DNA of 64,000 nucleotides from Dolichospermum sp. LEGE 00240 (GCF_015207875.1 NZ_JADEVZ010000010.1:1-64000), one strand, 5' to 3'. Shown: positions 34,400-43,516, counted from the first letter of the stretch. The notes: a model not told the origin generated them from the sequence alone. Made by a program: numbers and translations.

Positions 34400-34686
34400 A
34401 CTAGGAATTCTTTTCTTAACTAAACCCAAACTAGTTACTGCTACAGATTCTTGGTTGGCATGACAAGAACTTTTAGGGATCGCGTCACATTTTTTTATCA
34501 GTTCGTTTTGCAGTTCTACAAAGAGATAATCATCAATGTGTTTCTTGTGGTAAAAGTCCACCAGTAGTTACCCTAGAAGTTGATCATGTTATCCCGTTTT
34601 CTAAAGGTGGTAATAACGATATCAATAACTTACAAACTCTTTGCTTTGAATGTAATCGTGGTAAAGGTATAAGGACGATGAAATAA
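34400..34686 (+). pseudogene. HNH endonuclease remnant
   Basis: From 34477 the frame reads RHIFLSVRFAVLQRDN, QCVSCG, LEVDHVIPFSKGG, NNLQTLCFECNRGKG, then a stop. These are the Cys pairs and DH/N residues of an HNH nuclease. There is no start codon in frame, and a TAG closes the frame at 34474. In another frame just upstream (34401-34460) the DNA reads ILFLTKPKLVTATDSWLA followed by TGA, possibly the preceding part of the same gene displaced by a frameshift. So it is the C-terminal end of a broken HNH gene. Confidence 0.7.
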
Positions 34687-35492
34687 ATATTTCAGTTTTT
34701 ATTAATAAACCCTTCGGTTAATTTATCGAGGGTTTTTTGCTTTTAATATATATCTTCCATTATCCCACAAAACCGACTGAGAATTAATTCTCAGCCTCAT
34801 AGCAAAAGTCTGTTTTAACAGACTGAATAAATATTAATCTTCATTCAGCTTTAGCTAAATTTTGCTATTAGCCAAGAAATGAATTTATTAGTGGTGGTAA
34901 TATCATGATGATTGTGGAAGATGTTAGATGAAAAAAGAGCGATCGCTTTCTCAAAAAAATATGCTAAATATAGCATAAAAAGGATATAAGTTAAGCCTAA
35001 ATCTAATCATGATGCACGGATAATTGTCAAGGAATTTTAGAAAGGAAAGCCAAACAAAAAAGTAGCATTAGCATATATAAATTCTGATTTAGTACCCATA
35101 GCTGGCGAAACTATTGATTTTTCCAATGCAGTTTTTCCTCTGGAAAATAAGGAAAAAATCAAGATCTAATTTAAAAATACAAGTATTTATAAAAACTGGT
35201 TTTGCCGCTTCCTTTAACGTATGGTATATATTTTTTTGAAAAAATTAAAACCTTAAATCCAGTTGGAGTAGGGCTTTTAGGGATATTTTACCAAAAATAT
35301 CATCAAGGGAGCGTAGAGCCAAGATTTTTTAGGAGGCTGGTACTGAGACTTGTATTTAATCAGAGTAGGAGCAAAGTTTCCTAACTATCCTTGGCTTAAA
35401 TTGATAGTCCAGAAAGCCTCAAAACAAATATTCAGCCCCCAGTGACATAAATAACTGAAAGCTGAAACCCTTATATTTTGTATTGTTTTTAA
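34687..35492. other. AT-rich intergenic region with a possible decayed ORF
   Basis: No intact gene is seen. Between 35008 and 35169 one frame reads NHDARIIVKEF, a stop, then KPNKKVALAYINSDLVPIAG and onward to a stop at 35167, which has protein-like composition but no start and an in-frame TAG at 35038. It may be the remains of a gene. A 60-codon ORF at 35202-35384 has no supporting feature. Confidence 0.35.
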
Positions 35493-35566
35493 TGGCTCAG
35501 GTCAGATTTGAACTGACGACCCCAGGCTTATGAGTCCCGTACTCTAACCAACTGAGCTACTGAGCC
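35493..35566 (-). tRNA. tRNA-Met (CAT), elongator type
   Basis: The 74-nt minus-strand sequence folds as a cloverleaf: acceptor GGCTCAG/CTGAGCC, D stem GCTC/GAGT, anticodon loop CTCATAA, T stem GTCAG/CTGAC with loop TTCAAAT, discriminator A. The first acceptor pair is G-C, unlike the unpaired end of initiators, so it is an elongator or, less likely, a lysidine-modified Ile tRNA, which also has CAT. The anticodon stem CGGGA/GCCTG has an A-G mismatch next to the loop and a G-U pair. CCA is not encoded. Confidence 0.85.
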
Positions 35567-35643
35567 ACGTTGTTTTATCAACTTATATTAAGATAGCATA
35601 CCAATTTGCATTTGACAACTATCAATTTCCAAATTTTTAATTT

Positions 35644-35672
35644 CAAAATAAAAGAGGGAGTTTACCTCCCTC
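35644..35672 (-). terminator. Rho-independent terminator after the LysM/M23 gene
   Basis: On the minus strand GAGGGAG-GTAAA-CTCCCTC forms a perfect 7-bp stem followed by TTTTATTTTG. It lies about 40 bp past the stop of the peptidase gene. Confidence 0.85.
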
Positions 35673-35711
35673 AATTAACCAGAGAATCACTAAATTCCCA
35701 ACCAGCGGGAA

Positions 35712-38075
35712 TTAAATGCGATTGGGTAAGAAAGCGATAGGGTTAACAGCACCCTTTCCAGATGGATGAACTTCAAAGTGACTATGAGGTCCAGTGCTGA
35801 AACCAGTGCTACCCATAGCCGCGATTGTTTGACCTTGTTGCACTCTTTGACCACGTTGCACCAGGATTCGGCTGTTGTGTCCATAGCGAGTCAAGCTACC
35901 ATCATCATGACGGATATCCACAACGTTACCGTAACCACCGCTGTTCCAGCCAGCCTTCTCAACGACACCAGCAGATGAAGCATAAATAGGTGTGCCGGTT
36001 GAGTTAGCAATATCAATCCCTCTGTGCATTCTTCCCCAGCGCGGGCCATAACCAGAGGTCAGAACTCCCTTAGCAGGCCAAATGTAGGTTGTGGTGGAAG
36101 AATTGCTTGGGAAACTGGGATTGTCTTCAGTGGTCTGAGGTAAGTGGATATCCACTGCTGCTATAGGTGGTAAAGCTGGAGAAACAGAAGTTCCTCGCAA
36201 TTTTCCTAAAGAGTCAGAGGCACTAGTACGAGCAGGAGGTACTGTTAACTTAATGCCAGATGATTTGCGGGGAGAATTCCATCTAGCGCCAGTTTTGCTA
36301 GGTAGAAATTCTGGGTTAATTGGCTCGTTGGTGGGAGCGGATGCTGTTACTAGAGTCTTAAGCGGTTGATTGCTGTAGCTGGGCAATATTGCTTGAGGTA
36401 CGGCAATCTGGATGGCATTTGCTTGAGATACGGTGGAGTTATTGGATGATTCAATAGCAACAGGTACAGACTGACTATTGTTTTCAGGGGCTGTAACAGC
36501 TACACCAGCTTGTTGAGCGCGGTATTTATAACGCAATCTCTCAATTTCTGCTTGCAAGCTGCGGATACGTTCATTACCTTTGGCTTTAGATACCTTTTGC
36601 ACGGGTTTTTGTGAACCCTGCTTTTGGGAAAAAGTTCTTGGTAATGGAGCATCACCGCCTAAGCCGTAAGAGTTACTGGGAGTAGGTAGGGCTTTGGGAA
36701 TAACAATAGGAATAGTAGGCTGCCCTTGGCTATCTGGGACTATTGGCGCAGGAACATTAATTCGGTTAGCGATACTAGGATAATTAGTCCGTTCTTGCTC
36801 TTGTGTCACCACTGGTACTGGGATAGCCACGCTATTGGTAGCCGGAGTTTCAATCTCTTCTAACTGCTCATTTATTCGTGGGGCAGGAATTGTTAAACTA
36901 GTATTGTTGGCAACAAATGATCTGGGGTTAAAACTGGGGCTGTTTAAAGAAGAATTATCTACCTGGCTAGAGGTTTCTAATATCTTATCCGCAGGAATAA
37001 TTAACCTTTGATTAATTTGCAGTTGATTAGGATCACTCAGGTTGTTAGCTCTAACTAGCTCAGAAACCGAAGTACCGTAATTGTTAGCAATTTCTGCTAA
37101 GGTGTCTCCGGGCTTGACTTGATATGTTGAGGGAGACAATTGTGCGACAACTTTTGTTGACGATGATGCAGGCAGAGGTATGTGCTGTATCGTCGCACTT
37201 GTTTCTTTGCTCTGTTTCAACCGAGAAATCAGATCGGATTGTTTGAAATCAGTCAAGTTATCCGATTGTTCTGGCACGGATCTGTTAGCTACAGTGGTTG
37301 GCTGTGCTTCTTTAATACCAGTTTTTAATAAATCTTGAGTTTGTTCAGACCGTAAATCTGCCAAACTATTTCTTAACCGGGTTGATTTTTCCTGTAAGCG
37401 ATTCAGGGCAAATTCCTGCTGTGCTTTTAATTGGGCATCAACATTACCGCCGGCTAACTCGCCTGCCGACAAATTTTGGGTACTGCCAGTAACCTCTTCC
37501 ACTTTAGACAACTGTAATGCTGTCCCAGGCTGTTGGTCATTTGTTGGTAATGTCGCCTGAATTGGGTTATAGCTTACTCCCACTCCCGGCGCTAATTGTG
37601 AGTGAACAGAATCTCTGTCAACCGATTTGGCTGGGGAAATTACGTTGGATGCAGTGCCTTCGGCGGCTGTGCTGTTGGTTGCAACTTGCCATTTAGCTTC
37701 AAGCCCAGGTACTTGTGAAACTACTGTTGGTTCCAATATTACTGGATTTGCTAAAGCGCCTGCGAGTGAGACGGTTGGGGCTTCCAGTTTGGTGGCTGCA
37801 AATTTCATCTCAGTCTCGGAAACAGATGGATTTGTTGAAACTGCTTTTTGACTACCAACAGGAGCAGCTGCTTGGGCTTGATCGCTTTGTCGAGTCACCA
37901 AAAGGCTGGTTGCTCCCATGGATATCGCCAAGCCAATCATGGCTGCCCGATGAGTCCGCGCCCGGCGGGTCATTTTGGAATTGATCTCATAATTTGTTTG
38001 CTCTACCGGGGCATCATCGCTGCTGGGGGTATTTTTCAACACAGCCTTATCTCTTTTTTTCAATGCTCGTTTCAA
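35712..38075 (-). CDS. LysM and M23-peptidase envelope protein (NlpD/EnvC-like)
   Basis: 787 residues. After a basic N-terminus, a hydrophobic segment at about 44-60 (AAMIGLAISMGATSLLV) exports or anchors the protein. Residues about 315-365 form a LysM peptidoglycan-binding domain (YQVKPGDTLAEIANNYG). A short coiled coil (IRSLQAEIERLRYKYR) follows, then Pro/Ser-rich linkers, and the C-terminal 120 residues are an M23 domain with the zinc ligands in MHRGIDIA and HSHFEVH plus YGHNS. It should cut or regulate peptidoglycan cross-links, for example in septum processing or cell-wall remodelling. I chose a TTG start (TTGAAACGAGCA, giving MKRALKKRDKAVL) because AGGAGG lies 6 nt before it. A GTG seven codons earlier keeps the frame but would place AGGAGG inside the gene. 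Confidence 0.88.
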   Translation of the reverse strand: MKRALKKRDKAVLKNTPSSDDAPVEQTNYEINSKMTRRARTHRAAMIGLAISMGATSLLVTRQSDQAQAAAPVGSQKAVSTNPSVSETEMKFAATKLEAPTVSLAGALANPVILEPTVVSQVPGLEAKWQVATNSTAAEGTASNVISPAKSVDRDSVHSQLAPGVGVSYNPIQATLPTNDQQPGTALQLSKVEEVTGSTQNLSAGELAGGNVDAQLKAQQEFALNRLQEKSTRLRNSLADLRSEQTQDLLKTGIKEAQPTTVANRSVPEQSDNLTDFKQSDLISRLKQSKETSATIQHIPLPASSSTKVVAQLSPSTYQVKPGDTLAEIANNYGTSVSELVRANNLSDPNQLQINQRLIIPADKILETSSQVDNSSLNSPSFNPRSFVANNTSLTIPAPRINEQLEEIETPATNSVAIPVPVVTQEQERTNYPSIANRINVPAPIVPDSQGQPTIPIVIPKALPTPSNSYGLGGDAPLPRTFSQKQGSQKPVQKVSKAKGNERIRSLQAEIERLRYKYRAQQAGVAVTAPENNSQSVPVAIESSNNSTVSQANAIQIAVPQAILPSYSNQPLKTLVTASAPTNEPINPEFLPSKTGARWNSPRKSSGIKLTVPPARTSASDSLGKLRGTSVSPALPPIAAVDIHLPQTTEDNPSFPSNSSTTTYIWPAKGVLTSGYGPRWGRMHRGIDIANSTGTPIYASSAGVVEKAGWNSGGYGNVVDIRHDDGSLTRYGHNSRILVQRGQRVQQGQTIAAMGSTGFSTGPHSHFEVHPSGKGAVNPIAFLPNRI

Positions 38076-38081
38076 AGACGA

Positions 38082-38087
38082 CCTCCT
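38082..38087 (-). promoter_or_regulatory. Ribosome binding site (AGGAGG) that fixes a TTG start
   Basis: A perfect AGGAGG on the minus strand precedes TTGAAACGAGCA with a 6-nt spacer. It overlaps codons 4 and 5 of the longer reading with a GTG start, so it argues for the TTG as the real initiation codon of the LysM/M23 gene. Confidence 0.75.
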
Positions 38088-38843
38088 AATAATCACTAGC
38101 GTTTAACTGATCTTGATTTTTAAGTTGGATATTAATAATTTATGATTGATATCACATTAAACCACATATCAAGATCACATTCACCAGAGACACTTACGCA
38201 AAATTAACGTGTTTCTCTGATTTAAACAAGTTCTACACTTTTGTAAACCCTAAAGTTTTTGGTGCTGTCTTGTCTAAGTCACTCCTCACAACCTAAAAAT
38301 TTTCACTGTTGAGAGTCATCCTCACTCATTCTGCGGCAAAAAGACAGAACTAAACAAATATCATAACTTGCCTAGGTCTATTGTCTCTATTAGCTCATTA
38401 TTTGGGATGATTTCTACAATAGCAATGATCCCGCTGTAGACGTTTTCAAGATTTTTTGACTAAATCCGTTTTATCAATACGAGACTTTACTTTTATTCTT
38501 CCCTAGAAAACAACCGTATACAACATCGGCAATTTTTGCATTATTTTGTTGTATTTCTGGATACAATGTTGTCCAATTCATTGAGAGTCAAGGTGTTTGG
38601 GAGTTTTGGCTTTTTTGAGTCATAGGCTGAGAATTAACTAAAATCTATCCTTGGTAGTTAGATCACCCTGAAAATATCTATACAAATTTCTTATGTCATG
38701 TTAGCAGGTTTTATCTGTATTTACCATGATTGATCTTTTGTTTATGTATTTTATACAACATTATTCTCAAGGGTTCTGGTATGATTGATTCTGATCAATA
38801 TGTTTCTATCACATAATTCTAAATTTCTGTTGGTGAATATGAA
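38088..38843. other. Upstream region of the LysM/M23 gene, no gene seen
   Basis: About 750 bp of AT-rich DNA between trmL and the peptidase, both on minus. It should carry the peptidase promoter and a long leader. I see short repeated TTGTAT/ATACAA words near 38510-38580 and 38745-38765 but no terminator, ORF or element with clear ends. Confidence 0.4.
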
Positions 38844-39305
38844 TTATTGTAAATAGCCCAACTGACGACGACATTCAAATAAACCTATAGCCACGCTGAC
38901 TGATAGGTTCAAGCTCCTCACACCGGGTTCGTACATGGGAATATATAAGGTGGAGTTACAGGTGGAGAGAATGGGATCTGGTAATCCTGCTGTTTCACTG
39001 CCAAAGAGTAGCCAATCATCCGGTTGAAATTCAAAGTTAATGTAATTAAAATTACCACGAACGCTAAAACCTAAGCATCTACCTCCACGTTGTTTATGTA
39101 CGTTTTGAAATGTTTCTATGGAATTATGATAATGGAATTTAACGTAAGGCCAATAATCTAATCCGGCTCGTTTGAGATAGCGATCGCTAATTTCAAATCC
39201 TAACGGACCAACTAGATGTAATTCCGTACCTGTAGCGGCACAAGTTCGGGCAATATTGCCAGTATTAGGAGGAATTTGTGGGTTGACTAAAACTATCTGG
39301 GGCAT
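38844..39305 (-). CDS. trmL: tRNA (cytidine(34)-2'-O)-methyltransferase TrmL
   Basis: 153 residues of SPOUT methyltransferase, the size of TrmL. It methylates the wobble-base ribose of tRNA-Leu isoacceptors with S-adenosylmethionine. The three SPOUT motifs are clear: NPQIPPNTGNIARTC at the N-terminus, LLFGSETAGLP, and SLNLSVSVAIGLFE forming the knotted cofactor site. A TTG three codons upstream also keeps the frame; I prefer the ATG giving MPQIVLVNP. It is a single gene between gshA and the peptidase, all on the same strand but well spaced. Confidence 0.9.
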   Translation of the reverse strand: MPQIVLVNPQIPPNTGNIARTCAATGTELHLVGPLGFEISDRYLKRAGLDYWPYVKFHYHNSIETFQNVHKQRGGRCLGFSVRGNFNYINFEFQPDDWLLFGSETAGLPDPILSTCNSTLYIPMYEPGVRSLNLSVSVAIGLFECRRQLGYLQ

Positions 39306-39548
39306 CTTTCTCAACTCTAAATTATATATTAGGGAATTTCTTGCTGTCTAAAAATCTACCAAAATGTAGAGGCGATATATAGTTTTTTTTAATATGTACG
39401 AAGTATTTCCCTGTGATTATTTTTTTAAATCATTCAGCAGGAGTCGGGAGTCAGAAGTTCGGAGTTCGGGAGTTCAGGAGGAAGAAGAAATAAGAATCGT
39501 TTTCACCAATGACCTCTTGCCTCTTGCCCCTTGCCCCTTGCCCCTTAC
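39306..39548. repeat. Intergenic short tandem repeats downstream of gshA
   Basis: It contains GGAGTCGGGAGTC/GTTCGGGAGTTC repeats at 39440-39480 and a CTTGCC heptamer array (CCTCTTG and CCCCTTG units) at 39511-39555 that runs into the last codons of gshA. These are STRR-type repeats. No gene. Confidence 0.6.
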
Positions 39549-40688
39549 CTATTGCCTCACAGATGAACATAGTTTGCTTTCTAGTTCGGCTTCCCGTTCT
39601 TGGGTGGCAATAATAGCTTGAGCAATTACACGCTGAATATCAACGCCTATTTTATGCAGTTGTAGCCATTGTTGAGCTTCGTTGCCTTCGCGCAGGATTT
39701 TTTGTAAAGGGGATAAGAAACAACTAAAGCCCTGTTGTTTGGCGATACTCCAAACTTCTTGATAGATTTGTGCTATCCAATCTCTAGCCAGGATACTGCT
39801 ACCATCTTGCCATCGCTGTAATCTTGCATCCAGACTGTCAGTAGCGGCAGCCATTTCGTTGCTTCTGGTTAAGGTAATCAGTTCTTCGGGAGAAAATGGG
39901 CTTTGAGTTAAAGGATCAATACTGGGGTTGTCAATAATTTGGATTAACCGCGCTTCCAGCAGTGCTGTCATCGCTAACAAGGCAATAGGATCTGTCACTA
40001 AGTCACAAATTCGCAATTCTAAGCGATTGAGATCATAAGGTCGGCGATCGCCATTTGGACGCACTGATGTCCACAAATGCCGGACATTTTGCATTGTTCC
40101 AGCGGACAATTGTTCATTTACCCATTGAATATGATCAGCATGACTAGCAAATAAGGGAACATAATCAGGAGTTTGGGGAAATAATCCCCAGCGAGTGGAA
40201 TGATAACCAGTGGTTTTACTATCCAGGAAAGGAGAAGAGGCACTCATAGCTAAAAATAGAGGTGCTTCCATTCTGATGACCCGACAGGCACGCATTAATA
40301 CCTCTGGGTCACTGATACCAACATTGATATGGACGCTGGCTGTAACTACCTTTGTGCCATAGGTTTGTTCAATGTAATCATGATAGGGATTCGTGGGGTC
40401 AGAACGGAAAAAGCGTTGGCTTCCTTGCAAAGATAATGTGCTACCCGGTATCAAAGTATAATTATCTAAACCTTGGAGATAATCCCGCAATGTCTTTCTA
40501 GGACGCAATAAAGCACACAGCAAATTGTCATAATTAATATATGGCTGAGTTATGTACTCTACATTCCGGCTATCCGGTTCACGCATAAATCCATCTAAAT
40601 CGGACATAATTTTGTCCGATAGTCCCACAATGTCACCTTGAGGTGTACCAGTGTACATCTCAATCTCAAAGCCTTTTAATAAGACCAT
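39549..40688 (-). CDS. gshA: Glutamate-cysteine ligase, cyanobacterial type
   Basis: 379 residues matching the cyanobacteria-specific gshA family. It joins glutamate and cysteine with ATP in the first step of glutathione synthesis. Conserved features include KGFEIEMYTGTPQGDIVGLS at the N-terminus, NVEYITQPY, TASVHINVG and LELRICDLVTDP, which hold the ATP/Mg and substrate residues of the glutamine-synthetase-like fold. The frame opens four codons earlier with TTG, but GGAGAA sits just before the ATG giving MVLLKGFEIEM, so I use that. The C-terminal codons touch a heptamer repeat array. No gshB is in the window. Confidence 0.9.
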   Translation of the reverse strand: MVLLKGFEIEMYTGTPQGDIVGLSDKIMSDLDGFMREPDSRNVEYITQPYINYDNLLCALLRPRKTLRDYLQGLDNYTLIPGSTLSLQGSQRFFRSDPTNPYHDYIEQTYGTKVVTASVHINVGISDPEVLMRACRVIRMEAPLFLAMSASSPFLDSKTTGYHSTRWGLFPQTPDYVPLFASHADHIQWVNEQLSAGTMQNVRHLWTSVRPNGDRRPYDLNRLELRICDLVTDPIALLAMTALLEARLIQIIDNPSIDPLTQSPFSPEELITLTRSNEMAAATDSLDARLQRWQDGSSILARDWIAQIYQEVWSIAKQQGFSCFLSPLQKILREGNEAQQWLQLHKIGVDIQRVIAQAIIATQEREAELESKLCSSVRQ

Positions 40689-40851
40689 ATTATTCTCCAA
40701 AACTTCTTCTAATGTTCATAAATTGTATCTAATTAGACGATTTTTTGCATTTTTTGTGTAGATAGGGTTTGCTGAAAAATTACTTGAGATTTATAGATTG
40801 CCCAACAAAGACAGTCCCATTATTCTGAATAATGCCAGTAAGAGTAGACAT
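40689..40851. other. Short spacer with a family A element end
   Basis: At 40764 the sequence AGGGTTTGCTGAAAAATT repeats the end of the family A elements found at 4793 and 5012; no matching opposite end is found nearby, so it is a solo end. The spacer also leads to the terminator of the nadK transcript. Confidence 0.45.
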
Positions 40852-40882
40852 AAAAAACCCCCAAATAAATTGCAATTGGGGG
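40852..40882 (-). terminator. Rho-independent terminator after nadK / ndh operon
   Basis: On the minus strand CCCCCAA and TTGGGGG pair over an AT-rich loop and are followed by six T. It lies about 60 bp beyond the nadK stop and probably ends the ndhAIGE-nadK transcript. Confidence 0.85.
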
Positions 40883-40943
40883 CGAAAATTGATTGAGAAT
40901 TACGAGCGTGACAGGGTGAAAGTTTAGAAAATAAACATAAACA

Positions 40944-41864
40944 TCAATTGCGGTGATTATTGTTGTAACGAACTCTCGTTCCCGCCCAAAGTAACTTCTC
41001 CCGCAATGTTTGATAATATGAATTATTTGCCCGTAAGACAATAAACTTAGCGCGACAATCAGCCATTCGCACATCAACACGATGTCCGGGCCAAATAGAA
41101 GTAGATAAAACACCATCCATCCAGAGTTTGGTGCTTAAATCATAATCGCCCAAAGGCCAAATACTAACCACCGAACCAGGGGGTAAAACCAGAGGACGAC
41201 TAGAAAGACTCATGGGACAAATGGGAGTGATGGTAATTGCTTCCATCCCATCGTGAATAATTGGTCCGCTGGCAGAAACTGTATAGCCAGTAGAACCTGT
41301 AGGAGTAGAAATAATTAACCCATCTCCCACATATTGATCTACTATTTCACCATCAATTTCCATTTCCAGAATTGAGGTAATCATTCTGTCAGCAGAAGCG
41401 GGTTTGACACAAAACTCATTTAAAGCCAAGTAACTTTCAGTCACCGGTTCTAAATTTGAGCCAGTTCCTTCATATACCGCTGCTTGTAACATCATCCGCC
41501 GTTGGATGGCATAACGATCTTCTAACAGCCTGTCCCAAACTATTTCTGGATCTTGAAACTCATCTACTGACTCGGTTAAAAACCCCAAATGACCGCCTAC
41601 ATTGACTCCGAGAATGGGAATCCCGGCTGCTGCTAAATGCCTAGCGCCAGTTAAAACAGTACCATCACCACCGAGTACCAACGCTAAATCAATTGGTTGG
41701 TTAGCAGAGGCCAAAAAAACCGGGTAAGGGTTATCTTTTGGCCCACTAGGTCCCATCAATACTTGGCACTGGCGATTTTCTAGTTGTTTAGCACAGAGTT
41801 CAGCCCAGCGTTTACTCTGGGGATCTCGGGCTTTATAAGCAATGATTACCTGCTTGAGTTGCAC
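40944..41864 (-). CDS. nadK: NAD kinase
   Basis: 306 residues. It phosphorylates NAD to NADP with ATP. The GGDGT motif (65-69, catalytic Asp67), the LNE motif (YLALNEFC) and the glycine-rich GDGLIISTPTGSTGYTVSASGP stretch of the NAD-binding domain are intact. The start ATG follows the ndhE stop by 6 bp, so it is probably translated from the same mRNA as ndhA-I-G-E. Cyanobacteria usually encode two NAD kinases; which paralogue this is cannot be told here. Confidence 0.93.
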   Translation of the reverse strand: MQLKQVIIAYKARDPQSKRWAELCAKQLENRQCQVLMGPSGPKDNPYPVFLASANQPIDLALVLGGDGTVLTGARHLAAAGIPILGVNVGGHLGFLTESVDEFQDPEIVWDRLLEDRYAIQRRMMLQAAVYEGTGSNLEPVTESYLALNEFCVKPASADRMITSILEMEIDGEIVDQYVGDGLIISTPTGSTGYTVSASGPIIHDGMEAITITPICPMSLSSRPLVLPPGSVVSIWPLGDYDLSTKLWMDGVLSTSIWPGHRVDVRMADCRAKFIVLRANNSYYQTLREKLLWAGTRVRYNNNHRN

Positions 41865-41870
41865 TAACTA

Positions 41871-42176
41871 TTACCACTTCAGAAGATTAAACTGCTCCAT
41901 ATCAACGGTATCGCGGTTGCGATAAATAGTCAGAACGATCGCTAAACCTACTGCTGCTTCTGCTGCTGCGACGGTAATCACGAAAACGGTAAAAACCTGA
42001 CCTTTAATTAAGGTTGAATCAAGAAAGTTGGAAAATGCCATTAAATTTAGATTAACGGCATTTAGCAATAACTCAATTGACATGAGTACCCGCACTGCGT
42101 TCCGACTGGTAATTAAGCCATAAATCCCAATGCAGAACAAAGCGGCGGCTAGTAATAAAAAGTATTGGAGTTGCAT
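41871..42176 (-). CDS. ndhE: NAD(P)H-quinone oxidoreductase subunit 4L (NdhE)
   Basis: 101 residues with three transmembrane helices, the NuoK/ND4L subunit of the NDH-1 membrane arm. The helix-2 glutamate in [17 protein letters not shown] and the helix-3 glutamate in [13 protein letters not shown], both part of the proton path, are present. It is encoded between ndhG and nadK in the ndhA-I-G-E row. NDH-1 in the thylakoid serves respiration, cyclic electron flow and CO2 uptake, with ferredoxin as likely donor. Confidence 0.96.
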   Translation of the reverse strand: MQLQYFLLLAAALFCIGIYGLITSRNAVRVLMSIELLLNAVNLNLMAFSNFLDSTLIKGQVFTVFVITVAAAEAAVGLAIVLTIYRNRDTVDMEQFNLLKW

Positions 42177-42178
42177 GA

Positions 42179-42220
42179 TTGTCAGTTGTCAGTTGTCAGT
42201 TGTCAGTTGTTAGTTGTCAG
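42179..42220. repeat. STRR heptamer array (TTGTCAG) between ndhG and ndhE
   Basis: About five to six tandem copies of the heptamer TTGTCAG, one degenerate. The array runs into the end of ndhG, whose last codons (TDN) and stop lie inside it. Heptamer STRRs are characteristic of heterocyst-forming cyanobacteria. Confidence 0.85.
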
Positions 42221-42821
42221 TGGTGCTACCAGTGGAGATGAGTTCTTTGGGGCGTTCTGGTAGGGTTAAAATTGTTTGTTGTAGTTCAGTGGTTGGTACT
42301 TGGTCAGGGAGATATTCCCGACGCGCCAAAATAATTGCGCCTACCATCGCTATTAGCAAAAGGACGGAAGCTAATTCAAAGGGTAGCAAAAAGTCGCTGA
42401 AGAAATGTTCGCCAATGACAACTATGGAATTTTGATTAACTACGGGATTGGTTGTATAAGCCCAAGGTGTAGCTAATACCATTGTACTTAACAGCGCAAA
42501 TAGTCCAAAACTGACTAAAGCTGTAAATACTTTTCGTAATCCCGCACTAGGCAATGGTGAAAAATCCTGTCTTTTGTTTACCAACATGATGGCAAACAGA
42601 ATTAAAACGTTAATTGCACCAACATAAATTAGGATTTGTGCTGATGCGACAAAATCACCATTTAGCAACAGGTACATTCCCGCCATGCTGATGAATACAC
42701 CTCCCAGCAAAAAAGCGGAATAAACAATGTTAGAGAATAACACTACACCGAGTGCTGTCCCAATCATCATTACACCAAGAATGCCAAGTGATACAGACTG
42801 TACTCCTTCTGATAGATTCAC
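42210..42821 (-). CDS. ndhG: NAD(P)H-quinone oxidoreductase subunit 6 (NdhG)
   Basis: 203 residues with five predicted membrane helices, the NuoJ/ND6 subunit of the NDH-1 membrane arm. SNIVYSAFLLGGVFISMAGMYLLLNGDF and QILIYVGAINVLILFAIMLV are the conserved helix segments including the pi-bulge region, and the late VGAIILARRE is typical. It sits between ndhI and ndhE. The C-terminus is encoded by a heptamer repeat array, so the last few residues may differ between strains. Confidence 0.95.
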   Translation of the reverse strand: MNLSEGVQSVSLGILGVMMIGTALGVVLFSNIVYSAFLLGGVFISMAGMYLLLNGDFVASAQILIYVGAINVLILFAIMLVNKRQDFSPLPSAGLRKVFTALVSFGLFALLSTMVLATPWAYTTNPVVNQNSIVVIGEHFFSDFLLPFELASVLLLIAMVGAIILARREYLPDQVPTTELQQTILTLPERPKELISTGSTTDN

Positions 42822-42836
42822 TGTTTTCTGTCCTTA

Positions 42837-42873
42837 GTCAGTTGTTAGTTGTCAGTTGTCAGTTGTCAGTTGT
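42837..42873. repeat. STRR heptamer array (TTGTCAG) between ndhI and ndhG
   Basis: Tandem TTGTCAG/TTGTTAG heptamers, the same unit as at 42179-42220, fill most of the spacer ahead of ndhG. Confidence 0.8.
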
Positions 42874-42910
42874 AAATTATCTTTCCTAATGACTAATGAC
42901 TAATAATTAA

Positions 42911-43492
42911 TTATTTTTCTGTTTCTACTAGGTCTTCTGGACGAGAACCTGCACGGGGGGCATCGGCGGGGACTCCGTGAGGGTCCATTACGCCTTTAGG
43001 TAGGTAAACAAGTTCGCGGAGTGGTGTCACCATTGGATCGTTTGTAACTTTATAGGGTAAACGTCCCAGGGCTACGCTATCGTAGTTAAGTTCATGGCGA
43101 TCGTAAGTGGCTAGTTCATATTCTTCTGTCATGGATAAACAGTTGGTGGGACAGTATTCCACACAATTGCCGCAGAAGATACAAACTCCAAAATCAATAC
43201 TGTAGTGTTTGAGCTTTTTCTTTTTCGTGCCTTTGTCCATTTCCCAGTCAACGACAGGAAGATTAATGGGACAAACACGCACACAGACTTCACAAGCAAT
43301 ACACTTGTCAAATTCATAGTGAATGCGACCGCGAAATCTTTCACCAGGAATTAATTTTTCGTAGGGATATTGGACGGTAACAGGTCGCCGTCTCATGTGG
43401 TCAAAAGTTACAGATAATCCTTGACCAATGTAACGACCTGCTTGGACTGCTTCTTTGGCGTAATCACCAACTTGTTTGAGGAACTTTAACAT
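42911..43492 (-). CDS. ndhI: NAD(P)H-quinone oxidoreductase subunit I (NdhI), 2x[4Fe-4S]
   Basis: 193 residues. This NuoI/TYKY subunit passes electrons through two [4Fe-4S] clusters toward the quinone site. Both ligand sets are intact: [12 protein letters not shown] and [13 protein letters not shown], the classic 8Fe ferredoxin fold. The N-terminal amphipathic segment ([20 protein letters not shown]) packs on the membrane. It lies downstream of ndhA and upstream of ndhG. The C-terminal extension ([21 protein letters not shown]) is usual in cyanobacteria. Confidence 0.96.
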   Translation of the reverse strand: MLKFLKQVGDYAKEAVQAGRYIGQGLSVTFDHMRRRPVTVQYPYEKLIPGERFRGRIHYEFDKCIACEVCVRVCPINLPVVDWEMDKGTKKKKLKHYSIDFGVCIFCGNCVEYCPTNCLSMTEEYELATYDRHELNYDSVALGRLPYKVTNDPMVTPLRELVYLPKGVMDPHGVPADAPRAGSRPEDLVETEK

Positions 43493-43516
43493 TGTTTATG
43501 ACTCTACTTTTGTCAG

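Noticed and set aside
34328-34561. Minus-strand ORF of 77 codons
   Set aside because: It lies antisense to the HNH remnant and the end of the exported-protein gene and has no recognisable domain.
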